In this document: positions 1 through 12,200 of the stretch, piece by piece | How the letters are laid out: each line of letters starts with the position of its first letter | Numbering within the stretch: the first letter of the stretch is position 1 | Assembly (NCBI GenBank): GCA_946811185.2 | Contig: OX328110.1 | Span: forward strand, 18,282,456-18,346,455 | Reading direction: 5' to 3' | DNA length: 64,000 bases | From: Hippopus hippopus | Lineage: Eukaryota; Mollusca; Bivalvia; Cardiida; Cardiidae | Translations under genes and position numbers: made by a program | The notes under the pieces: model-generated | Databases searched by the model: none | What the model saw: the letters and a program-made list of their open reading frames with translations, nothing else | What the model was told of the DNA's origin: nothing

Positions 1-279
1 GATCTTTCTCTTTCTTTATCCAAAGTGTCCTCCTTTTTCACTTCAGATGCACCATCTTTATTTCTTGTCTCTGACTTGTCTCTATCTCGATCTCTCTCCC
101 TATCTTTTGATCTTTCTCTCCCTCTTTCTTTTTTTTCTTCCTCCCTTCTGTCTTTCTTTCTGTCATCAGGAAGATCTGTTTTTCTAGAATCTCTTTTGTC
201 AGTTTCAGTTGATTCTTGAGGTTTCCCATGTCTACTGTCATCTTTCTCTGTATCTTCTTTCCTATCTCTGTCCTCTCTT
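1..279 (-). CDS. ZC3H13: ZC3H13 exon 16, cut by window edge
   Basis: Acceptor TGTAG at 280, open to the left edge. Encodes REDRDRKEDTEKDDSRHGKP and then basic/acidic repeats (KKDRREEEKKERGRERSKDR). It continues beyond position 1. Confidence 0.85.
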
Positions 280-3200
280 CTACATTCAGAACAAAAATGA
301 ATACGGACTGTGAGAAAAATAATGTGCCAAATTACACAACTGCTAATTAAATCAGTCAAAATTCTTTAAATCTTTGTATCAAAAATACAAATGGGTCATG
401 CTCTGACAAAAGGGGGCTTAATGCATCTCCGTGACACATCATACCAAGAATGTCATCACATGATCATGGATCCATAAAGTCCATTTTGTTTTACAACCGA
501 CTGAATAATGAGGTAAACTGGTCCTTGGACATAAAGAAAATTGACCAACAGCAAAAAGTTTCGGCCAAGGTAAGCCTGCGTGGACTGCGCAGGCTGACCT
601 GGGTCAATCCTTTTTGAACATGCAGTAAGCCCCCTTTTCACAGAACATGGCTCAAATATAATAATATACTTTTACAAGTATCTACCTTGCGTTTGACAAG
701 AAAGGCTGAAAAAAAAAAAGAAAACACAAAAAATACTGAGAGCTCATGACATATACCAGGTATATAATATGATAATGATAAACAAACCATCATCAACTTC
801 TTACGTTGTTTTTTTTCATAGCTTAACATTAATACAGATGTATTAAAGTTAAGCTACACAAAAAAATTAGTTAAGTATAAAACGAAGTCACATACAGGCT
901 AATAACATAACTAATATCTAACCTTTCATCAGTTTTTTCATCAGATCTTGTAGAACGCCTGTCGTCTCTTCCTGCATCTCTGTCTCTATAAAAATAAATA
1001 AACTTTTGTAAAAAATTGCTTCTGATATCAAGTACACAAATGATGTCATATATTTCTTTCAGTGCTCACTATAAATATTTGACCTCTTTGACATCTGAAA
1101 ATACAACTCTACAAAACTCAGAAAGATTCTAATCTAATAAGCTCGACTACATAAGCAGACAGTATACATCCATGAACAGACTGCATATTTTGTGCAGTCT
1201 GACCTTGATCTATGTTCTAAAAGGGTTAAAACTGAAGGGTGACTACATACCCATGGCAAGGGCATTGATAGAAAAGAAGATATTCTAAGGTACCTAACTT
1301 GCATAACTTACAAGAATGTCTCAGGGAAATAATCCATAAACAAAGACATCCAAAAACTGTATGTTTGGAACATTCCAGTTTCTGCTTAACCCTTTACCAC
1401 ACAATCCCCAGTTTAAATGACTGCGAGGAAGAAGCCCTTCAAAATCATTGTGGGCAAAGGAGAAAATGCTGGGTACCAGGTCAACAAAGGGAAGCATGGT
1501 GGAAAGATTCATTTTGAATGGATGTTATAAATGATACATTAATAAACACAAAGTGCAATCTCCCTGAGTTTTTGTACCTTTGGAACAAAAAAAGTTAAGA
1601 GGTATGGTTGTGCATCAAGTCAACATAACATCATAGGCTCTTTCTCCTTTTTTTTCTTTTTTTCCTTGTAGCAGACCATCTTGAAAAAAACATTGTGGCA
1701 AAAGAAAAAAATGCTGATTAAAAGCAAATTCTTCTTCGGCCTCCAGATATGCTTATGTATAAAACCTAAACTCCCATCAGTTATATCTGAGTCATACACA
1801 ACCCTTGAAAAGCCAATAACACAGTTGTCTCATGCAAATCATTTGAGATTAGACTGACCTGTTATCTTCCCTTGGTAAATCACGTCTTTCATCTCTACGA
1901 TCCCCATCTCTCCTCTCCCCTGGTCTGTCTGTCCACTCTCGTCTTTCAGGAACATAAAACTCATCTGGTCTCCTTTGACCTTCCCATTCCCCCTGGCGGC
2001 TTCTCTCTGGATATCGACCACCTCCTTGGCAAAGTAGAGGAATATAAATGAGTCATGCTCTGTGAAAAAGGGGTTTAATGCCTCTGCAACAACATGGACC
2101 CATGTCAGCCTGTGCAGTCTGACATGAGTTAAAATTTTCTGCTTAACCTTAAATTTTCTGCATGTTCACGGACGATTCTACTTCATGAGTCAGTCAATTC
2201 TTAGATAAATGGATTCCAAGATCAATGATTACAGATTGACTTGCTCGGTTCAATGCATCATATAAATGGATTATACCCCCTTTTCTCGCAGTGCCTCTCA
2301 TATTTTTTCTTTTCCCTGTATTTATGGCAAGACCAAATTGGTGCCATAGCAGACCAACCAGTGCTCCTGATCTGGGCCCCATCTGTGTCACAGTGCACCA
2401 AACATGGTAAAACTTGCAGGTGCTGTAGTTCCCATAGTAGGAAGACTCCCACTGATATTTCAGCCAAGTTGACTGAAATCTTTATGAGGATAAGAGGACA
2501 CAAAATGGCATCTAAGGACAGACAGATATTCAGATGGCCAGACTAACAACCTACCGCCTACTACCAGTATTTATCACACAACTCCCCTTGTTTTCAATGT
2601 AAGACAGCCATTACGAATTTTCTTGTCTAACACAAGTGTGAGATAAGAAAATAGTGCAGTATTTTGTCAACACACCTCATTTCTAAAACATTACTGACCA
2701 AGATTTCTGTGTGAAATTGCCTGTCAAAACTGATGTTCGTGACAAAGCTGCAAAATTTAGTATCTTTAGATGCAAAACAAAACCATTAATGCTAGTTTCT
2801 TTGGAACTATTTTTTTGTCTGTGATGTACAAACCAGTCAAAGAATCAAATAGGCTTTGCGTAAATTTGAATACACAAGCACATGTGAGTCTATGTTTTAA
2901 CACGTCATGAACTATAATTCTTGAGATGCAGTAATTTGTTGATTTTTGAGGAAAAAATTTATTAAACTCTTCCACAAAAAATGTTATTAAGCTGGCCAAA
3001 GGCTCGCTTAATAACATTTTTTGTAGATTTGTTTGATTATATTTTATTTCAAACGCCAACTCATGCCAGATCCTATATATCTCTCCTAACTTTTCCACAT
3101 CACTTTCACCACTATTGAAGTCCTATTACTTTCACTACTCACATATGTCTTTCCTGCATTTCACTAGTACATGAACAAGGCTGGAGCTATGCAGTACATC

Positions 3201-6200
3201 AACAAAGGACTACCCAAAATGAATAGCAACTCCAGCAAGGTTTGAACCAAGATTTATCTCTGCAAATCTAACTGGCCACTGAATCATAAAGTCTCTTTAT
3301 AAAGGCTAGGCTGCTAAGTGCAACTCTGTGGGCTTTTGTGGACAATGTTGAACAAGATTAGACTGTACAAAATCTATAGTCTGATCTCAAAGCTACACTG
3401 TTTGATACAGAGCTATTTTGTGATTGAGAAAAATTTGAAATCTCAATATTTGGGGTTTAACTGGTTGTAATTTTCCAGCAGATTAAGGGTTAACATTAGA
3501 TAGAACAAAGAAAATTTACTATGTCATTTCTACACTTACTCTCTGGTGGCGTGCCATGACTCCACCCGGGACCCCCTCTGGGCATGCCCCTTCCATTGCG
3601 GTCCCAGCTAGGATCTCTATAGTCATAAGGAGGCCTCTGGCTTGATCTCAATGCTAAAAAAGTAAATTCAAAGTTTAAATGCTTTAACTTGTATTAAGCT
3701 AAATATAACAATATACCACTTCAAAAGTTTGAGTCATTTCTCATTTATCTGCTGAAATAATAGAAAGTACAACATTCCCATCACATATAAAAAGAATAAA
3801 AAACTTTATGATCATTTCCATGTGTATTTCATTTTTTATGATAGCACGCTCTAGGTTCATAATTTGAGCCATGCTCTGTGAAAGGGAAGGATAATGTATC
3901 TGCAAAAAGTATTAACTAATGTCAACCAGTGCAGTCTTTGCTTTTAGTAAACCAATCTACCACATGGTTCAGTTTGTTGTTAGAAAATATTGATTTTATG
4001 GATCCTTAATTATATGATGACGTGGTTGGTCTATTACCACAGAAATGCACTAATCCCTCTTTTCTGAGAGCACCACCTAACTCTGTATCGAATCATGTCA
4101 TACAATTGAAGATGGCAATCAAAATCAAGGGTCAGAAGTTTTATTATGGAATATTACTTGTTATGTTATTTCTTTATTTGTAGAAATAATTTAATCCTTT
4201 ACCACACACTCATGAGTTTTAATAAGCTTGCGGTAGAAGCCTTTTAAAAACTTTGTCAGGAAAGGATAAAGTGGTGGTAAGAAGCATTTTCTCCTTATCC
4301 CATGTTTTCTACCCTATCAAAGTCAAATTCCATCATTTGAGTCACATTTAGTTTAAACATATCTTATTTGCAAATTCATGAATATAAAATGTACATGATA
4401 ATTTACAAATAATTCAGAATTTTCTACAAAATGGATCTTAGGTAGAGCTTATAATGTTCTTCTCCAAACTGGTGACTTAGAACGAGTACAAGTCATTTAA
4501 AATAATATACTATAGTGTGAGAAAAAAAAATAATACTAGTAACTGTGTAGGTATAGAAGAGAGATATCTTTTAATGGGAAACGTGAGGAGTCAGACAGAG
4601 AAGAACAGGAAGAGAAGGGAAAAGATGAGATAATGGGAGAGATTAGGTAAAGAAGTGCTCTTAAAAGGCTCTTATACTGTACCAACATAAGTAAAATTTG
4701 AATTGTCATCTGCATATGCTTTCATTTTAAGCAAATCTACATATTTTTCATGTGAAAGAGAGTTAATTTTAAAATTTTTCATGTCATTTTTGGCCAAAAA
4801 TATGCAGCCTTATCTTTGATCTACAGCATCTGCTTTGCCGACACACTACAGTCAAAAGCAACCACAAATGGCATGTATTTAGGTCTTATTTCTTGCCTGA
4901 AAATGTCTGTTTGGTTTATTCTGCACCATAGGGTTAAGATTTTCTATAAGTATTGTATTACATAGTTCAAGAGCAAGGGTAAAATTCAATAATGATAACG
5001 AAACACCCCTTACAATCAGGAGGATATCTTGAATCAGCCTGACCAGGTCTATATCTATCATAACCCCTCTCCACTGGATCCCTACGGTCTGGTTCCCTTC
5101 TTTCTGGCTCTCTGGGGTCCCTTGGGTCCCTGTCAGGTCTGAACCCTTCTCTCTCACCTCTCCCATAGCGACTTCTATCATCAAACCCAGGAGCAGAAGC
5201 TGGGTATCTTAGGTCATCATATCTCTCACGCCTAGAATGAAAATGCTATTTGTTATTTTCTTACTGTAAAAATAAGACTTTTTACACCCCTTGCTGTTGG
5301 CAGCTAAGGAATTGCTCCATTTCCCGCAATGTTTTTCACACTATTAAAATTGATATTTTCCTTTCCTTCACATGTTTTTCCTGTGTAATTTTGCAATAGA
5401 TTTTTTTTGTACTTTTTGAGTAGATATATTAAGTTATATAATAAAAAAACTTTTTCTTTCTCCTTTCCAATACATTCCAACAAAATTGCATGACAATTTA
5501 TTTTTGTTACTATAGAGATGATTGCTGGAAGAAAGGGTACTGGTATCCCATGCTTGGTCTATTGGCAGTGACAAAAAGAAATTTACAGCAAACATATAAA
5601 AATCTACAAAATATATAAGAACACATCCAAAATACTGAAGACCTTGGTTAGAATATGTACTAAAAAATTTCTAAGCTCACATACCTATCCCTGGGTTCAC
5701 CAACAGGCTCCCTCCCTGGCACCTCCCTAGGGTCATAATCCCTACTTGGAACAGGCCTATCCCTCGGATCTCTGTCTCTCGGATCCCTGTCCCTTGGGTC
5801 AGGCCTTGACTCCCTCAGTTCTCTAGGAGGTTCTTCTCTCTCTCTGGGATCTCTAACATCCCGGTCCCTGATGTCACGAGAATCTCTGGGTTCCCCTCTA
5901 TCTCTGTCTCTAATATCTCTACCATCTCTAAGCTCTCTGTCTCTCTCCCTAGGGTCTCTTATATCCCTGGGGTCACGCTCTCTATCTCTAGTGTCCCTTG
6001 GGTCACGGCTATCAGGACGCATCTCCCTCTCTCTCCCTTCCCTTTCTCTGGGGTCATTTCTAGAGTCCCTGGGCTCTCTTTCTCTTGGATCCCTGTAATC
6101 TCTCCCCTCTCTGTCACGTGGGTCTCTCTCCCTTTCTCCTAAAATAAATTCAGATTAAGACAGTTAACTAAAACTCTTCACTTGAACTACTTTTACTGCA

Positions 6201-9200
6201 ACATTTGATTGGTGCTGATGTAACAAAAGCTCAACAAATAACCTAACAATAATTATTCAGCAAGAGTTTTAAGAAAACATCTACTTTATTCCCCAGAATG
6301 CTGCAACTGAATACTTCAAATTTTTGCTATGAACACTGCGTAAAGAAGGTAATCATAAGAGACTCTGTGAACAAGAGGGCCATGATGGCCCTGAAGTCGC
6401 TCACCTGAGTCTTTTGACCAAACATGACCCATTTTCAATCTCTTTTGAGATACTGTGACAAAAATTCTACCAAGATTTTCATGAGTATTTGACAAAAAAA
6501 GGTTTTTTGAAGATTTGACTCAGTGACCTAGTTATTAACCCGAAATGATATACTTGCAAACTGGTCCAAGAAATCAGGACAAACATTCTGACCAAGTTTC
6601 ATGAGTATAGGATTGAAAATGTGGCCTCTAGAGCGTATACAAGCTTTTTCTAAGATTTGACCTAGTGACCTAGATTTTGACCTGACATGACCCATTTTGG
6701 AACTCATTCGAGATATCATCAAGACAAACATTCTAACCAATTTTCAAGGTTTTTGGACTGAAAATGTGGCCTCTAGAGCATACACAAGGTTTTTCTAAGA
6801 TTTGACCTAGTGACCTAGTTTTAGACCCGACATGACCCTTTTGCAAATGGCCTGAGGTATCATCAAGACAAAAATTCTGACCATTTTTCAAGAGTTTTGG
6901 ACAGAAAATGTGGCTTCTAGAGTGTACACAAGGTTTTTCTAAGATTTGACCTAGTGACCTAGTTTTTGACCCAACCTGACCCTTTTGCAATCTCGTCTGA
7001 GGTATCATCAACACATTCTGGCCAAGTTTCACGACTATCGGACTGAAAATGTGACCTCTAGAGCATACACAAGGTTTTTCTAAGATTTGACCTAGTTACT
7101 GACCGGACATGACCTATTTTCAAACTCATGCAAGGTATCATCAAGACAAACATTCTGACCAAGTTTCAAGGTTTTTGGCCTGAAAATGTGGCATCTAGAG
7201 CATACACAAGGTTTTTCTAAGATTTGACCTAGTGACCTAGTTTTAGACCCGACATGACCCTTTTGCAAACTGGTCTGAGGTATCATCAAGACAAACATTC
7301 TAACCAATTTTCAAGAGTTTTGGACAGAAAATGTGGCTTCTAGAGCGTACACAAGGGTTTTCTAAGATTTGACCTAGTGACCTAGTTTTTGACCCGACCT
7401 GACCCTTCTGCAATCTCGCCTGAGGTATCATCAACACATTCTGACCAAGTTTCACGACTATCGGACTGAAAATGTGGCCTCTAGAGCGTACACAAGGTTT
7501 TTCTGAGATTTGACCTAGTGACTTAGTTTTTGACCGGACATGACCCATTTTGGAACTCATTCGAGATATCATCAAGACAAACATTCTGACAAATTTTCAG
7601 GAGTTTTGGACTGAAAATGTGGCCTCTAGAGCCTACAAAAGGTTTTTCTAAGATTTGACCTAGTGACCTAGTTTTTGACCAGACATAACCCATTTTAAAA
7701 CTCGTCTGAGGTATCATCAAGACAAACATTATGACCAACTTTCAAGAGTTTTGGACAGAAAATGTGGCTTCTAAAGTGTACACAAGGTTTTTCTAAGATT
7801 TGACCTAGTGACCTAGTTTTTGACCAGACATGACCCATTTTCAAACTCATTCGAGATATCATCAAGACAAACATTCTGACCAACTTTCAGGAATTTTCGA
7901 CTGAAAATGTGGCCTTTACAGCGTACACAAGGTTTTCCTAAGATTTGATCTAGTGACCTAGTTTTTGACTCGACATGACCCATTATCACACCCGTCCGAG
8001 ATATCATCGAGACAAACATTCTGACCAAGTTTCACGAGTATCGGACTGAAAATGTGGCCTCTAGAGCGTACACAAGGTAAAAGTTGACAATGCACGACGG
8101 ACAATGGACGCCAGATACAGCACGATCACAAAAGCTCACCTTGAGCTCTTCGTGCTCAGGTGAGCTAAAAATGAAATAACAAATTCTGATCCAACCCCAA
8201 TTATGATCAACATCTCAGTCATATTGTTGCAACAGTCACTATATCCAAGACCTGCTAGTGATCGATAAGGCTCTAGACACCAGGGTACCGTTTTACTAAC
8301 AATTCGTATTCTTCAATTGAAGGCAGAATCAGAAGTTCCCACCCAGTTATTACCTGGTAAACAGCATGTGCTGTTCAACTAGAAGGAAATATCATGAGAT
8401 TTACACCTATTTTTCGCACTTTTCGTCATCTCATATGTCAGCAACTTCTGTCAAATATTGTGTATGTGTGATGAAAAGCTTATGCATCAAAAAAAATTGA
8501 ATTCAATGATTACTGCAGATAGCTGCAATGATAATTCTGTTGTTTGTTTTCCTCAAATTCTTTTCTCATAAAATGCAGTGCAAAAGTGCCTTCATCTTCT
8601 GTATGTTTTCACTTACTAGGAGTATTTTTGTACATAGACTTACACAAAAACTTATGTTCAAACTCAGCTACACAATATTAGTAACACGCAAAACTGTGAC
8701 ATACTCAAAAACTTACAAAATGTTATCTTGCATTTGCATGAGTACTTTAGTAAAACTGTCCATAGGAATTTTAAGATTCTACCTAAAAATACAGAGCCAT
8801 GCAATGTTATTCATCCTTCACCACACAATCCCGAATTTTAAAATCCTGAAGAAAAATCCTTTTGAAAACATTGTGGGAAAAGCAGAAAATGCTGGTAACC
8901 AGCATTTTTTGCTTTTCCTACAAGATTTTCTGACCTAAAAGAAAGTTCAAACACAAATCACCTCATTTTGAGCAATATTCAATCTGTCAGGTGCAAAGGC
9001 TTACATTTAGACAAAGTCTAAAATTTTGCATCTGGTAAAGAGTTTAGCTACACACATAAGTATAGCAACAGGAAATCATACCTCTATAGGGTTCTGGAGA
9101 CTTCCCTCTCCTGTCTGCTTCTCTTCCTGGCTTTGGAGACCTTACTCTTGAATCTGATCCTGGTTTGTAAAAGACATAAAGTGACATTGATATTTAACTG

Positions 9201-12200
9201 ATCTAAATTTTGAAACTTTTGCAAATCCCCATCTTACAATGTTTTGTTGTATGTTGAAGTCCCAGTGGCAGGCAAAAGTAAACAAAGGTGGTGGTAAAAT
9301 GCATTTAAATTTATATCATACCATTTAAAAGTATGGACATTTTTGTTTAAGAGGACAATCTGTTACTGTATGGTCGGTCCAAGTGTTACTCACTGGCTGA
9401 ATTTTAAAACTATGTCAAAAGTTGCCAGGTCACTCTATCATTTGTTTACTTTTTTATCAGGTTTGAAATCCATTTTCCTGCAAGCAACTAACACTTGGAC
9501 CTCATAGGGTAGAAAACATTGTTACCAAAATTTTTCTCCTTTTCCAACTATGTTTTCGAAAGATTTCTTTCTCAGACTAGTTAAAAGTTGGGATTGTGTG
9601 GTAAAGGTTTAATAGTACTTACCTCTATGGGAGATATCTGGGGATTTTACTCTTCTCTCTGATACTAGTTCCCGTGTATCTTTTCTGTCAGAGCGAACAG
9701 GAGACCTAACTTTGTTATCTGTCAAATACATGTAGATATTTTTGTCTAATCATGCAATCATCAAAATGTTTTATGAACGAAGATTGAAAAAAAAGCACAG
9801 CTTAGAGCTAGAACTGAGTAGTGAATAACCTAAAACAAAGACGCAATATTTCTACCAAACCATTCACTACCTAGGCTAGAGTATGTAAATCTTAGATATC
9901 CAACAAAGCAAGTACAAGTCTGTATACTGTTGTCACTAAATAATGAATTGATGCACTGTAAAACCATCTAACATTTACTCATAACCTCCAAAAACAATTC
10001 ACATTATAAAACTTAGAAAACATACATACATGTAGCTGGATAATCAATTAAAGTTGTGGTGTTATATGACACAACTTTTTCTTTTTACAATATGAGGCAC
10101 AAAGAGACTTTGTTTATAATGAGCAATATCCCCTTTTCTTGAAATAATTCCACAACTCTTATCCAGCTGTTCATGACCAAAAAATGTATTTGGCCAAGTG
10201 TATAGAGCAAGATCAGTCCACATACAGGCTAATCTTGCTCTGCACTCTCAGCAGCTCTTTCAGTGGTTTCAGTCCTTTCAATCCCATTCCATGCCACTGA
10301 ATTTGACAAAACCAATTTTACATCAACAACTTGTGTTTGGTAGGATAAAGGTGGATATCTTAATTCTTAGTATTTTTTAAGGAATGAAGAGAACTTTTTT
10401 TGTTTTCATGGAGGTATGAAAAAAAAACCTAATCACACTGTATGAAACCGCGAAGTGGTTTCATACAAAAGTGTGATTAGGTTTTTTTTTCATACCTCCA
10501 TGAAAACAAAAAAAAAAATTCTCTTCATTCCTTATAATTCAATATCACAGACAACAAATATGCACTTAAGTTCTACTCTAACTGCTTTTTTTGTAAATCC
10601 AACATTGCGTATTTATTTAAAGTCCATTTCATTGATAATTCTTAGCGCGGTAAATCAGCTCGTTCATGCCGTAATAATGACGTAATTCATGACGTCATTA
10701 TAGTATTGAACATTTGCAGATTTAGTCGATTCATTATTAGAAGTAGATCTACAATACGCTAGAATTAAGTTGAAAATAAGATTGTTAGAACCCAGCAAAG
10801 TGACAATGAGTTTTCAGTTCTCTCTTTGAAATTACTGTTGGATTTCTTTTTCGATATTCAGAGAAAATAAATTCAGCTAGCAATTTGAACTTCGGACTCG
10901 ATATAGATCTAAAATCAGAAAGAAAAAACATTATGGAATCTCGTATACATGTTTGTTTACATTTTTTTGAATGCAAAAGTAGTTCCGGCACTGCTAATTT
11001 TTTTTTTTTTTTCATGGAGCTATGAAAAAAATTTTTCAGCCAATCAGAACTCGCCAATGTTCATGAAAAAAATTAATATTGAATTATACACTGATGTATT
11101 CAAAATTGTTCACAACTCATTTGTTAAACTTTCTACCAGATGACATTATCTTAGACTTATCAAAATTGCAAGCGTTGGCATGCAACAAATTAAATGCGGT
11201 TAAAATAATAAGATGTCTATTAAAGAGTAGGAAACATAGTGGAAATGGAAAAAATGCATGTTTTCCTCATTTTCAAAAGTTTTCTACCTCATGGTTATAA
11301 AAACACAGGATTGCGATGTACAGGGTTAAGGAAGTAACTTGAACTGCACATTACAGCCCATTTTTTTTACTGCTTTGTGCAGTCTGACAGCAATCTATGC
11401 TGTTTATAAAAGCATCTGAAAATTACTCCTAACAGAGTACAAAATAAAATTCAGCCTACCTCTATAACTGGAATCTGGTGACTTTGCACGTCTGTCTGGA
11501 TAGGAATCCCTGGACACCTTAGAAGGGGGTGGAGTTCTAGGTTTAGGCTCTGAAATCATTTAAGCAAGCAAGCCCACCACTTAACAATATGAGGCATGCT
11601 CTGTAAAAAGAAGGCTTCATGCATGTCCAAGGACCATCCTACTTCATGATTTGGTTAATTGTTAGATTAAATGGATTTTATGGATCCAAAATTATGTTAT
11701 TTATACATATTCTAGCAGTTAAGTCAATTACATTTAGCTGTTTATCAGACAACAAAACATTTTCTTACTTGAAATTGAAGGAATTTCCAGACAACAAGTC
11801 AAAAAGGGCTCAAAATATAGAATTTGTCTTTGAAAAGGTAAATAAGGTAGTCCTTAAGGACAGAATCCTGGTTAGCAGCATTTTCTCCTTATCCAACAAT
11901 GTTTCAAAAAGACCTTTTCCTCTGGGTTGTTAAAATACAAAGCTCACCTGGTTCTCTTCTACTTGAACGCTCCAAGCTACGTTTCTCGACCTTTTGTGAA
12001 TATTTTGCAGGAGGGGGTGATTCTGAACGATCCCTTTCTCTAACTTTTTCCTTTTTGTGTTTACGCTCCAAGCTTTCTCTCCCTACAGAAGAGGAGTCTC
12101 TTTCCTTTTTCTTCTTCTCCTTCTTTTTATCCTTTTTCTTTCTCACTGGCTCAGGTGAGGCATCTCTGTAATCTGATGCTGGGGATTTGTCTCGGTCCCT

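Noticed and set aside
5871..6098. Plus-strand open frame rich in Ser/Leu/Gly
   Set aside because: It is the antisense of ZC3H13 exon 11, whose RD/RE repeats read as SL/GS on the other strand. The splice-consistent frame is the minus one.
6528..8028. Seven overlapping minus-strand open frames with similar peptides (KTRSLGQILEKPC)
   Set aside because: Read-through of the ~155-bp tandem repeat; no start context, no domain, units interrupted by stops.
6371..8168. Possible CRISPR array because of regular repeats
   Set aside because: Units are imperfect throughout with no conserved-repeat/unique-spacer pattern, and the DNA is animal.
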